A stretch of 64,000 nucleotides of DNA from Amylostereum areolatum (taxonomy: Eukaryota > Basidiomycota > Agaricomycetes > Russulales > Stereaceae), in contig SAXG01000014.1 of NCBI GenBank assembly GCA_012932865.1, forward strand, positions 642,740-706,739, written 5' to 3'. Shown here piece by piece: positions 23,666 through 34,241 of this stretch. How positions within the stretch are numbered: the first letter of the stretch is position 1; every line of letters begins with the position of its first letter. The notes under the pieces are model-generated. The model had not been told where the DNA came from, made no database searches, and saw only the letters and a program-made list of their open reading frames with translations. The translations under genes were made by a program, and so were the position numbers.

Positions 23666-25890
23666 GTAAGCACGCCCCTCTCTCCTCCACAGTGCAGACG
23701 CTCACCCTCCGCGTCCAGCTTCGCGCGGCGGCCGCGCACGCGTCCCCTCCCCAACGTCAACGCCGCCCTCCTCCCTGCGCGACGTCGATCGCGCCCCGCG
23801 AGGCCTGATCCTTGAAAACGCGGGCGCGCCTGAGGGAAAACAAAGAGTGAGTGTGCGCCTATCCTGTACACAACGCGGGAGCTCACCGTCGCCTCGCCCG
23901 CCCCCTTCCAGACGTCGTCGCCCGGCTCCCCTCAACACGCAAGGTCCGCCGCTCGCCGCAGGGCCGGATCCTCGAAGAACAGCGGTCCGTTCGGCGTCCG
24001 CAGCACGCCTTGCGGAGGGAGGGACGCGGCGGAGGCGGAGGCCTTCGCGACCACCGTCCCGCGTCTGATGGAGAGCACGAGTGAGTACCCCGCACCCGGC
24101 GCACGGCACGACGACTCACCATGACCCCGTCAAGGCCCGCACACCCGCGCCCGCGCTCGATCCCCGTCGACCTCGACGCCTGGCTCCCCCTACGCGCCGT
24201 GGTGCGCTCGCCGCGCGGCCGGAACCTCGCAACATCGGGCCTTCAAAGCCCTGCTTTGGCGTCCGCAGCACGCGTTTCGGAGGGCGAAGGGCGGCGGTCG
24301 CGTTGCGCCCGGGAGGCCTGCGGAAAAAAAAGCAGGTAAGCACCCGCCTCGTTTCACCGCACTCTGACACTCACCATGCGCGTGTGCAGGACAGCGTCCG
24401 CGACGCCCGCGCGGCTGCGCCGTGCTCCCCCCGCCCCACGTTGACGGCCACGCCCGACTCATCCTGCGAGGGCGGGAGGGTCCGCTCGCCGCGGGGGCCG
24501 GAACCTCGAAATTTCGAGGTTCTTTGGCTGCACTCTTTGCGTCCGCAGCAGGCCTTCCGTGCGCGAAGCGACCGTCGAGCGGTGGGAAGGACGGGCGGCG
24601 GGGCGTGGCGGAGCCACGCCTGTCAAGATGCTGCAGAGCACGCTCCCACCCGCGTTGGGAAACCGACCCGACGCCGCAGGGATCCGCGCGGCGTCGCCGC
24701 GCTGACACGCTCGACGCCCCCGCTGGGTTCCCCCTGCGTGTGCGAGTGCACCGCTCGCCGCGGGGCCGAATCCTCGAAAAATCGAGGTTCGCGCGGGCGC
24801 GAATTCGCATCCGCAGCCCCCTTCCCGTGTCGCGAACGTCAGCGTGGACGGGCGCGGGGAGGAGGCGTCGAAGCGACGACCTGGAAATCGAGGGTAAGCA
24901 CGCACCGTCCTCGGGCGAATGCAGCGAAGCTCACCATCCAGCACCTAGGCGTCCGCGCGGCTGCGCCGCGCTCGTCCACCCCCCCTCGCCACCGTCAACG
25001 CGTCGCTGTCTCCGCCATCCTTACGCGATGGAGGCGGGGCGTGCCGCTCGCCGCGGGGCCTGGACCCCGAGAATTCGAGGGCGGAACACATACGGCGTGC
25101 GTGGCGTAGCTTCGTCTCGCCTGTCACAGACGGTCAGTACGCGCTCGCCTCCACCTACACGAGTGAAACTCACCACCGAACATCCAGGCAGCCGCGCGGC
25201 GGCGCCGCGCTCGAGGAGGCGGGGCCTGGCCCCGACCCATGCCACCGTGCGCGAGCAACGGAACACCTGGGTAGCAGGCGGTAAGCAACGGCTCCCCCGC
25301 TGAAGCAAGCACAAGACTCACTCGCGCCCCCAGGAATGTGCGCGCGGCTGCGCCGCGCTATGCCTACACGGCGTCGGCGGGCACGCCGTGCTCCCTCTGC
25401 AGGTGTGCGGGGGTCGCTCGCCGCGGGGCCGAATCCTCGATTTTTCGAGGTCGGCGCGGCCGTCGATTTGCGTCCGCAGCACCTATCCTGCAGACCCCAG
25501 GTCAGTACGTGTCGTGCTTGCGAGGAAGAGAATGCTCACTCGGAGCATGCAGTCCGCCGCCGAGTCCCCGTCGATGCGTGCGGCTGCTGACGAAACATGG
25601 TTAGCCTCGATGGCCGAAACGGGGTGTGCGGCGGGCTCACCGAAAAATGAGCGGGTCAAGTCGTCGGTATGGACAAATGGGGCAGTGGAGGGCGAGGCGG
25701 GACCGTACCGGCGGGAGGGGGTCGTTTCCAGCCTCCGAGTGCAACTTAGATACATATACGGCGCGGTTCTGTGGGGCCGGAAAAAGGTACGTACGAGTTT
25801 CCGTCGCCAAGGAAAGTCCGCGCTCACTTCCGCAGGCAGAGCGGGTCTCGGGTTGTGCCGTTGGGGGATTTTGCGCACGCGAATTCCGGC
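23666..25890 (+). repeat. Tandem array of intron-like/exon-like units with palindromes
   Basis: A GC-rich array of about 255-370 bp units. The core CGCTCGCCGC recurs at 23950, 24205, 24483, 24752, 25045 and 25415. It is usually followed by a CCTCGA..TCGAGG palindrome and then GCGTCCGCAGCA or a close variant. Nine plus-strand intron-like segments (23666-23718, 23847-23911, 24081-24134, 24336-24389, 24894-24941, 25133-25187, 25281-25333, 25501-25552, 25787-25834) have GT donors, AG acceptors and a CTCAC/T branch-like word. After several acceptors comes GCGCGGCTGCGCCGCGCT. No single reading frame is kept across the predicted exons, so I regard it as non-coding, decayed, or an unknown transcript rather than a known gene. 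Confidence 0.6.
24503..24520. repeat. Perfect 18-bp palindrome in the array
   Basis: ACCTCGAAATTTCGAGGT is its own reverse complement. Related hairpins lie at about 24772-24787 (CCTCGA-AAAA-TCGAGG type) and 25435-25450 (CCTCGA-TTTT-TCGAGG type). They sit at the same place within the repeat unit. Confidence 0.85.
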
Positions 25891-26542
25891 TCGGGTGAAC
25901 CTCGACTCAGGATGCGTCACAAAATGCGGCCGTGTTCCGTTACACTTGCAGGTTCCCTGCGGACTCTGTCTCTTCTGTGGTGTGAAAGATGCAAGCACTT
26001 TTGCGTGACACAAAGTGTCTCCTTGCGCATACTGTCTGAAAGTGATTTTTTGTGTAGTTCTGTCCGATCTTGTGTTTCAAGCGGCAGAGAGTCCGACTTT
26101 TGACCACTGTCATGCATGCCACTTTGACTCTTCTCCTTCCAGGACCGTACTCTATCATAACTGGTGCATTGGTGCCGATCAATTGATTCATCCATTCTTC
26201 GTCCTTTTTTGCCTGTTCCCATGTTTCTGGTTACCTATGTTAGAATACTGTCTCTCTGTTTCCTGGCACGTCATGTTGGATTCTGTTCATCATTTGAATC
26301 TGCTCAGAATCTACGCAACCTTTCCACATGTTGTCCGTTTTTTCTTCCACCTTCTCGCACATAATATACGCAACATGTTCAATAGGCCGTTGTTGCCGCT
26401 GCACACACTAGTACTGGTCAAAGGTTGTCCCCTTGAATCTTGCATGGGGTACATATTCCTGTTTCACATACTTGTCCAAACGTATGGAGATGAGTCGGCA
26501 ATAACACAGAAAACCAAGTGTGTTCGTGTTGTCAACAGCAAG
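25891..26542. other. AT-richer segment right of the array
   Basis: Base composition drops sharply in GC relative to the array. One open frame (about 26015-26587, plus) has no recognisable domain. It may be remnant transposon sequence, but I see no diagnostic motif. Confidence 0.35.
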
Positions 26543-26856
26543 TTGAAGCACAATTTAGTTATGCGGTGTACCACCCCGAACAATTGACTATCATCTGGAC
26601 ATTGGGGTGCAAGCCTCACTTTCCCAACCCTATTGACAGGTGGAAAACAGATCCAGTTTTGGGACATACACAATGTTGCTTCAAACATCGGACACCAATT
26701 TGAAGCACAATTTAGTTATGCGGTGTACCACCCCGAACAATTGACTATCATCTGGACATTGGGGTGCAAGCCTCACTTTCCCAACCCTATTGACAGGTGG
26801 AAAACAGATCCAGTTTTGGGACATACACAATGTTGCTTCAAACATCGGACACCAAT
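26543..26856. repeat. 157-bp direct tandem duplication
   Basis: Two adjacent, apparently identical copies: 26543-26699 and 26700-26856. Each starts TTGAAGCACAATTTAG and ends CGGACACCAAT. The period is not a multiple of three. A short WD-like peptide (TGGKQIQFWDIHN) can be read from each copy but is not part of a longer domain. Confidence 0.85.
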
Positions 26857-27270
26857 GTGGACCACCTTTCCTGGACAAAAAAGTCGATCTGCCCCCAGAG
26901 CCTGCCGCTGATCAACACGGCTCCGGAAATGGTTCCGTGTCTTTTTTTGGCCACACTCTGGACATTGATGCCCGAAATCTGCCACGGAGGATGCTTCGGA
27001 GCCACCTTGGCATGTTCTCACATCACACATGGTGACCGGAGTCACACCACCGACCGGCAATGTGCCGGTGCATGTTCCCGTGCAGCCTTGGCACCGGATC
27101 AGGCCTCGTCTATATAAGCACCAGCCTCTCCGCTGGATCTCCTCACCGCCCTCCGCCTTTCCCCCTCTCCCTTCTCCAATCCTCACTGCACCTCCCACCG
27201 TCTCGAACCTCTTGCATGTAGCTTGTGGTACCCATGTCGTCCCTATGACGACATTTTTATTTATTTTGAA
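26857..27270. other. Spacer before Helitron A
   Basis: No gene recognised. It contains a TATATAAG at about 27110, which could be an isolated promoter element, and AT-rich sequence at the Helitron insertion point. Confidence 0.35.
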
Positions 27271-28738
27271 CTAGCATAGACCCATGCATTGCACTCATTC
27301 AAGTAGCAAGGCTGTGGTGATTGTATTCAAATAAGCAACAAATAAGCATAACTAAGTACTAAGCATGAAGTGTAGAAGATTCAACTCGCAGTCCGATAGT
27401 AGGAAAACTGTAGCCGGGATGCCTAGAGGGGTTTGTGACGGTCCCAAATGCTCTCGCTCGTGTCGGGCTCTCTTGGCAATCTGCCATTTCGATAGCAGAG
27501 TGGGTTGTTCTGTTCCTTGAGGGTTCAGAGCTGGAGTCCTTGGGGGCGTAGGAAGCAAGTCGCTGAGGGCCGAGTAGGCCTGCGAATATGCAATGTCGAT
27601 GAGGACATATCACCTGTGATATGGATAACAAAAGGATCAGTAAAGCCTTTACTATCACATTGATTGATACTGTATGCACGTACCATCTATGAAAGCTCCG
27701 TTCGAGGCTTGCTGGTTGGTTGGGTTCTTGCATTATCGTGTCGCCTGTCGTTGATTCGGACGTGGACGACACAATACAATGCTGTTGCGGACCTTCAGGA
27801 TCCTGAGGATGTCGTTGTGCTCGCACTCAAGACCGGCGGTGGCCAATGGCGTCAGCCGAGGAAAGCTGTAGACAACAATATAGTAAGCAAGGACATTGAT
27901 CAGTTTGTTAAGGTCAGTCATACCTGGACGGCCGTGTTCTCGTTCGCTTGCGAGGAGGTTGAATGGGCACTGTTTCTGGGGGCTGCATCTTGGACGGAAT
28001 CAGTGGACCTGCGTTCCTGCTCGGTGCACCATCCCAATGGCCAGCCAATGTCACCCCCAACTCGCATAGATTCTTCTGCACAAATAGTACATGTCAGTTC
28101 GTCTCGCAAGAGAGAAAGAAAATGCGCACATGATCCAGATGAATGCACCGAGATGCACTGGATGCAGATGACAGGGTGTGCTGTACTGTGTCGTGTCGGG
28201 TCGTGTCGTGTCGTACATCACTCGAGCTCGGGACCACCACGCCTCATCCGAGCACCGAGGAAATTTCCCGAAAAATCTCTAGATATATAAATAAATCCAA
28301 TCAGGGGGGGTGGGAGCGACGCGGTCATCGTGACCGAAGCGACAAAACACGTCCGTGTTGCTGCACAAACATTGCTTTGGAGGAAAATTGATTTGAATTT
28401 GTTTTCTGATATACAAAGTAAAAGGTATAAGTAGGGCTGTGCCATGGAGGCTACTTTGACGCTAACGGCGGTGCGTAGAGGTGCCATAGAGAGTGGGAAG
28501 GTATGACGGTGGCCAAGTACGTGGTGGAGGTCAAGACGAAGAGCGACACGGCGACCCGGCCGACGCGCAAGCCTAGGATGACGCAAGCAGCCACGTGCAT
28601 TTGTCAACGCGACCTGTCACGTGTCGCGTTACGATGACGTGGCTGTTGTCCCACAACCAATCAGAAAGCTCACTTGTCTCGCGGTTTGTGTCGTGACGTG
28701 ACGCAGCGCTCCACCGCGTCTCTCTTTGTATTAAAGGA
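27271..28738 (-). mobile_element. Non-autonomous Helitron, copy A
   Basis: A 1468-bp element. Read on the minus strand it begins TCCTTTAATACAAAGAGAG just after an A (28739 on plus) and ends with GTGCAATGCA...GGGTCTATGCTAG just before a T. These are the Helitron hallmarks: 5' TC, 3' CTRR, insertion between A and T, and a small hairpin near the 3' end. The same 1468-bp sequence recurs at 58692-60159 and, interrupted, at 56163-58664. There are no Rep or helicase motifs inside; the 208-residue plus-strand frame (27664-28290) has no known domain. It would need an autonomous partner elsewhere in the genome. Confidence 0.85.
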
Positions 28739-28955
28739 TACAATGCAGAGAGAGACGGGAGGTCACTACAATGATCTCCATCCTAAGTACCATGCAACTT
28801 GTTTGAGACTTTGTGATTCGGACAAGTAATAGGTAGTGGGGCTAACACAGTAGCCACCTCGGGCACGCTGAAGGGGCTGGAACAGCTGGGTGGTGCGCAA
28901 AACGGCTGGTGCCTCGCACCCGTGAGGATTTGGTGAGGATGTCTAGATGTTCAAT

Positions 28956-29739
28956 GGTAAGCTTCAGATCAACAAATCACAGAGTTTGTGCTTACCTTCT
29001 TTCTTCCAGGTGTTCCCCGCTGCGACAGGGACAACATGTCTTGTTGGGTATGTCCTCCTTCTGTCGCCCCGCCTCCCTCGCACTGATGCTCGTGATGCAT
29101 GACAGACACCGTGGATGCACAACTGCGTCGGGCCCTCCGCTTTTCGAGGTGCCGGCACCTCGGCGCACTTGCACACACACGGTGTCGACCGCTCGTTTGA
29201 CGGATGGAGTGCGGAAGCGCACCAAAGCCGCGCAGATCCCTGCGGCATCGCATCAGGTCAGTTGCTTTCCGAAAGGGCGCGAGCAAGCACTGACGCGTTG
29301 CTCCGTTGCCAGATCCCCCCAGGCGCCGCATACGCCCCGTGTCTCCTGCGCCGTACACCCTTCTCCTCGCTCCTGTTCTGCCCTTTATCTGAACTGCCAC
29401 CCCCTGCACAGTCCATCGAAGACGGTGGCGGCGCCGAGCGGAAACGCAGCGGGGAGCGTGCGGAGATGCTGGTCAGTGGGTTCTTTCGTTAGCAGAAGGC
29501 GCCGCATGCTAACCGCCTGTCAGTCGTGTCAGGGATGGATCGCCGATGCAATGCCCGCGTTCGCGTTCAACGCGACCTTCTGCATCACGACGTGCGACGC
29601 ACGCGCGGACACGGGAGGTCGCGTACATGCGTGTGCGGGGGACACTCGGGGGAGCGGGTTGGAGGGATAGCGACGGTGAGCATGGGAGTCATTTGTGCGG
29701 GAACGTACGCTCACCGCCCCCCGTAAACGTCTCCCGCAG
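28956..29739 (+). repeat. Right-hand intron-rich segment related to the array
   Basis: Five further plus-strand intron-like segments: 28956-29009, 29048-29105, 29257-29312, 29472-29523 and 29676-29739. They have good GT donors, AG acceptors and branch words (GCTAAC, CACTGAC, GCTCAC). The intervening blocks are 38-159 nt, and one contains TTTTCGAGGTGCCGGCACCTCG, reminiscent of the array palindromes. Frames are not maintained across the joins. It abuts the broken 3' end of PRPS copy 2. It is either a continuation of the 23.7-25.9 kb array split by insertions or a separate unknown transcript. Confidence 0.45.
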
Positions 29740-31314
29740 TGGCGCCGGGTCCTGCGTGACACCCTCCTCGTCTGCGCCGCACGTCGCACCCGACGCGCCA
29801 CGCGACGGACGCCGCGCACGGATTTCGCTCCGAGGACACAGGACGCGTTCCCGCGAACGGGAACGCGTGCTGGCGCCGTTCGCGGAGGAAGGCGCGTGCA
29901 CGCCGGTGATGTGGCGGGTTGCAGCGGAGGCAGCGGAGGGGAGGGCCGCACGCGGTTCGTCTCGCGCACGTCGCTTGCCGACTCTGATACGAATGCATGC
30001 CGACGCCGTCCGCCCACTCGCCGAACAGGAGGCTGATGGACTCGCCGTTGTGCGTGCGCCGGATGCTCTCGGCGATGGTGGAGCTGATGTCGAGCGTGAC
30101 CAGCTTCGAGCAGTCGTTCTGGTGCTGGCGTTGCGGGATCGTGTTCGTCACCTGCGGCGAAAACACGATGAGAGGTTTGGGGGGGGGGACGAGGTGGAGC
30201 GGGGGTGCTTACGACGAGGGTGTCGATGGGGAGGCTGTCGATGCCGCCCATGCTCGCTTCGGAAAACAGGCCTGGGGGAAGGGGGGGTTAGAGCGGGCGA
30301 CGGGGGGAGGGGGAGAGGGGGGACGTGCCGTGCGAGACGAGGGCGTGGACGGCGCTGGCGCCGTTGTCCTTGAGCGAGCGGGCGGCCATGGAGAGGGTGT
30401 TTCCGGTGTCGATCATGTCGTCGACGAGGATGGCGACCTGGGGACGGCGTGAGCGAGCGAGGGGCGGGCGGACGGGCGGACGCACCTTGCCCTTGACGTC
30501 GCCGACGAGCAGCTCGAGGCGCTCGGGCGCGTCGTCGGACTTGCCGTCGCGCTTCTTGTGGAAGAGCGCAAACTCGAGGTCGAGCTTGTCCGCGATCGCG
30601 GTGACGCTGTGCGCGGGGGCGGCGGCACGGCTCGTGAGATCGTGAGGACAGCAGGGGGATGCGAGCGGGGCACGCACCGCTTTGCGCCGCCGGCGTCGGG
30701 GCTGACGATGATGCCGTTCTTCCAGCCGGCGATGTTGTTGCGGATGTAGGCGAGCATGAGGGGCTCGGAGTAGAGGTTGTCGACGGGAAAGTCGAAGAAG
30801 CCCTGGATCTGGTTCGCGTGGAGGTCCATGGTGATGACGTGGTCGCAGCCGGCGACGGCGAGCATGTTGGCGACGAGCTTGGCGGTGATGGGCGCGCGGG
30901 ACTTGTCCTTCTTGTCCATGCGGGCGTAGGGGTAGCAGGGGACGACGGCGGTGATGCGGCGGGCGGCGGCGCCCTTGCAGGCGGAGATGAGGATGAGGAG
31001 CTCCATGAGGAGGTCGTTGACGTCGTTGCAGGTGGTCTGCAGGATGAACACGTCCTCGTCGCGCACGGACTGGGAGATCTTGACGTTGACCTCGCCGTTG
31101 GAGAACTTTTTGACGGTGCAGGGGGTGAGGGGCATGCCGAGGCTGCGGGGCGGTGAGCGGTGCGTCGAGCGAGGAGGGAAAAGCGAAGGTCACCGGTCGG
31201 CGACGGACTGGGCGAGGTCGGGGTGACTGTTCCCTGTGGATGAGGTGAGCGGTGGGCGCGGTGGAGAACGACGAGCATGCCTGCGAGGAGCTTGATGGAG
31301 TTGCCGTGAAGCAT
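29711..31314 (-). CDS. Ribose-phosphate pyrophosphokinase, copy 2 (read-through C-terminus)
   Basis: Nearly identical to copy 1 over coding and intron sequence, with only a handful of base differences in about 1.2 kb. It starts at 31314 ([12 protein letters not shown]); intron 1 (31234-31280) again has a GC donor. All catalytic motifs are present: [35 protein letters not shown]. At the C-terminus copy 1 ends GMHSY-stop. Here homology stops inside the last codon, so TAC-TAA becomes TAT-CAG and the frame runs on for about 91 more Arg/Pro-rich residues to 29711. Whether this tail is translated or trimmed by a different 3' end is unknown. The enzyme core is probably functional. It is divergently arranged with glutamate 5-kinase. 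Confidence 0.85.
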
Positions 31315-31676
31315 CGTGGGCGTCGGGGGTGTACAAGAGAGAGGTCGGGTGGTGTACAAAAGAGAGAGAGAGGGGGCTAAGGCTATGGGCCGGGCATGCA
31401 GCGAAAGGCGGTGGTGGGGGTCGAGGGGGAGGAAGGAGAAGGAACCGGTTTGCCGTCGACGTTGAAGCGGGCTACGTTTTTCCGTTACATAATCGTGCAC
31501 TTTGCTTCGGAAGGGATCGTAACTGATCGTAATGCACTTCAACGTTCGTGATCGCTTCGACCAGCGACCGACGGTCGGCCGTGAACGTGAACGCCTGACT
31601 CGTGCGTCGCGCGAGGCGTCCGCGAACGCTGCTTATAACGGCCTTCTCCTCGACGACTGCGTCCTGCTCACCCGCG
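31315..31676. promoter_or_regulatory. Divergent promoter of PRPS copy 2 and glutamate 5-kinase
   Basis: A 362-bp gap between divergent start codons. The PRPS-proximal half is a diverged version of the copy 1 promoter, with an added GA-rich run (GAGAGAGAGAG) near 31360. Confidence 0.55.
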
Positions 31677-33476
31677 ATGGCGCGCCCGCACCCAGTCCCA
31701 CCTTCCACCATCGTCATCAAACTCGGTACGTCCCCACCTCTCTCCCACAAACTCTCAGCCAACTCGCCGACCCCCAAGGATCGTCCTCCATCGTCCACGA
31801 AAAGACCCACCAGCCCCTTCTCTCCACCCTCTCCTCCATCGTGGAAGTCGTCGTGGCCCTCAAAGCCCAAGGCCACAAAGTCGTCCTCGTCAGCTCCGGC
31901 GCGATCGCCGTCGGCCTCCAGCGCATGGACATGCCCAGTCGTCCCAAATCGCTCCAGGGAAAACAGGTCTGTGTGGCCGTCCAAGCTCCCATGTGCGTGG
32001 GGGGACGTCTTAGACTTACGCTTAGGCCCTTGCCGCCATCGGTCAAGGAAGGCTCATCGCGCTCTGGGATAACTTGTTCGGCCAGCTCCGCCAGCCCATC
32101 GCCCAGGTCCTCCTCACCCGAGGCGACATATCCGACGTGCGTGTGCCGTGCGTACGTCCGCGTGTGCTCCTGCTAACTCCCGCCGTGTTCAGCGAACGCG
32201 GTACCTCAACGCCGTCAATACCTTCAACGAACTGCTCTCCCTCGGCGTCGTCCCCATCGTCAACGAGAACGACACCGTCTCCGTCAGCGTGCGCACCCCC
32301 CCTTTGCCTTTTGCCTGACCCTCCACCCATCCGGCACGCCCCATTTCTAGGAAATCAAATTCGGCGACAACGACACCCTGTCCGCCATCACCTCCTCCAT
32401 GATCCACGCCGACTATCTCTTCCTCCTCACCGACGTCGACGGGCTCTACACCTCCAACCCGCGGAAGGACCCCGACGCGAGGCTCATCGAGGTCGTCGCC
32501 TCCACCGCCGCGATCCGCAAAGAAGGTACGCACACATCTCGCCGCTCTCTCTTCCACCACGCTCCGACCTGATCCATCCCCTCCACTCCACCCAGTCAGC
32601 ACCGCGACCTTCGGCTCCAGCCTCGGCACAGGCGGCATGGAAACCAAACTCATCGCCGCCGAAATCGCGACCGCCGCAGGCGTCACCACCGTCATCACCT
32701 CCAGCAAAAACCCCCAAAGCGTGCTCGACATCCTCGAGTACCAAGACGCCCTGCGCGCGCGCCTCGACTCCCCCTCCTCCCCCTCCTCCACCCACTCCCC
32801 CTCCCCGCCCGCCCTCCCCCCGCGTCCAGCGCACACGGCCTTCAAACCCTCCCCAACGCCCATGCGCGACCTCAAAGCGTGGACGAGCCACACCCTCAGC
32901 CCGGCCGGAAGCGTCATCATCGACGCCGGCGCGCACCACGTCCTCGCCCGCCGCGAGTCCGGCGGCCGGCTCCTCGCCGCGGGCGTCCTCGGCGTGCGCG
33001 GCGCGTTCGCCTCGGGCCAGGCCGTGCGCATCGTCGTGCTCCGGCGCGGGCTCGACTCGGAGGGCGCGGGCGCGGAGAGGGAGGTGGACGACGCGTACGC
33101 GGGCGGACTCGCGATCACGCAGCCCGCGACGCCGCTGCTGCAGCCCGTGGCGTCCATGTCCTCCTCGATCGCGTCCCTCGGCACGCTCTCGCGCTCCAAC
33201 TCGGGCCAGAACCTCGCCGAGACGCCGCCGCCGCTCAGGACGCTTCCGGAGGACGACGCGGTGGTGGGGGTGGTGCCGCGGGAGGGGAGCGGGGCGGAGG
33301 CGGAGGCGGGGACGGACCGGTGGGAGGTGGAGGAGGTCGGGCGGGGGCTCGCGAACTACAATTCGGCGCAGATCGCGAAGGTGAAGGGGCTCAACAGCTC
33401 GTACATGGCGCAGCTGCTCGGGTACGCGGATTCGGAGTATGTGGTGGAGAACGTGACGATTCGGGTGCCGCCGTAG
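31677..33476 (+). CDS. Glutamate 5-kinase (gamma-glutamyl kinase) with PUA domain
   Basis: First step of proline synthesis: ATP-dependent phosphorylation of glutamate. The ATG at 31677 gives [17 protein letters not shown]; six short introns keep phase. Amino-acid-kinase motifs: [80 protein letters not shown] and [20 protein letters not shown]. The C-terminal PUA domain ([34 protein letters not shown]) ends [20 protein letters not shown]. Two low-complexity insertions, a Ser/Pro stretch between kinase and PUA and a Ser/Gly-rich loop inside the PUA region, make it longer than bacterial ProB. It corresponds to yeast Pro1. Confidence 0.93.
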
Positions 33477-33840
33477 GAGACTCGAGAGGGTGCCACTGCC
33501 AGGGGCGCTGACCGTCCCCTCGTACGCATGCCTTCATTTCAAAGCCTCTGCGGTTTACACGGATGACTTGTGTGCAATACGGAGGCCGCTTGTGCGTGTT
33601 GGAAACGACTCGGACTCAGCGAAAATAAAACCCGGAGCGAGGTTCGGATCGGGATCGAGCTTGCAGGTGAAAGTGTACGAACAATGACAAACATGCATCG
33701 GAAGTGAAAGCGCGGTCCCCCGTTTGAGTCCGCAGTGCGCACCGTACGACAGGAGAGAAGTGGATGGTGATTGTGCAAGTAAACGAACATTAAAAGAGGG
33801 GGGTAAGGACCGTTCACGATGCCAAGGGGGGCGGGAGCTC
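33477..33840. other. Intergenic, convergent 3' ends
   Basis: Between the glutamate 5-kinase stop and the COX17 stop. No gene recognised; it holds both 3' UTRs. Confidence 0.5.
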
Positions 33841-34241
33841 CTAGAGGTTGAACCCGAGCCCACGCATGCACGCGATATGGCGCTGCACGAGCTCCCGACA
33901 CTTCTCGCCCGCCTCCTCCCCGTCATGCGCGAGGAAGCAGTCGTCGCGCTTCGACTTGGTCTCCGGACACGCGCAGCATCTAGGCATCGAACACCCGACG
34001 GTAGAGGCGCGTTTGAGTGTGGGTGTGGGTCAAACGGAGAGAGAGAGGGGGGGGGGCTACGCACGGTTTGAGACCTTGCGGGTTCAGCGGGTTTTGTTTT
34101 GGGTCCGTGGGGTCGTACGAGCGCGCGGGTGCGGGTGCGGGTGCGGTGGACCCCCACCAGCAGGTGATCTGGAGGGGGGAGGGGTGAGCGTCGAGCGCGG
34201 AAGACGCACCTGGAGGGGAAGGGGCTCACCCTGTCGAGCAT
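33841..34241 (-). CDS. cox17: Cytochrome c oxidase copper chaperone Cox17
   Basis: Three exons (34230-34241, 34065-34168, 33841-33979) give 84 residues. The first exon is only 12 nt (MLDR). The conserved core KPCCACPETKSKRDDCFL has the CC copper site. A twin CX9C helix-turn-helix follows (DDCFLAHDGEEAGEKCREL, then HIACMRGLGFNL). Cox17 delivers Cu(I) to Sco1/Cox11 in the mitochondrial intermembrane space and is oxidised there by Mia40. The N-terminal extension (ITCWWGSTAPAPAPARS) is longer than in yeast. The 61- and 85-nt introns are in phase. It would be easily missed because no single exon is long. Confidence 0.9.

Noticed and set aside
24422..25303. 293-codon plus-strand open frame in the GC-rich array
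   Set aside because: Several frames are open at once because of extreme GC content. It runs straight through intron-like segments and has no recognisable domain.
26590..26870. WD40-like peptide (GGKQIQFWDI) in the 157-bp duplication
   Set aside because: Only about ten residues fit and no second WD blade is found in frame; too weak for a gene or pseudogene call.
27664..28290. 208-codon frame repeated in all three Helitrons
   Set aside because: Conserved only because the element copies are nearly identical; no Rep, helicase or other domain is visible and base differences do not show codon-position bias by eye.
23666..29739. CRISPR-like reading of the regularly spaced repeats
   Set aside because: Units are far too long and irregular, and the host is clearly eukaryotic with spliceosomal introns.
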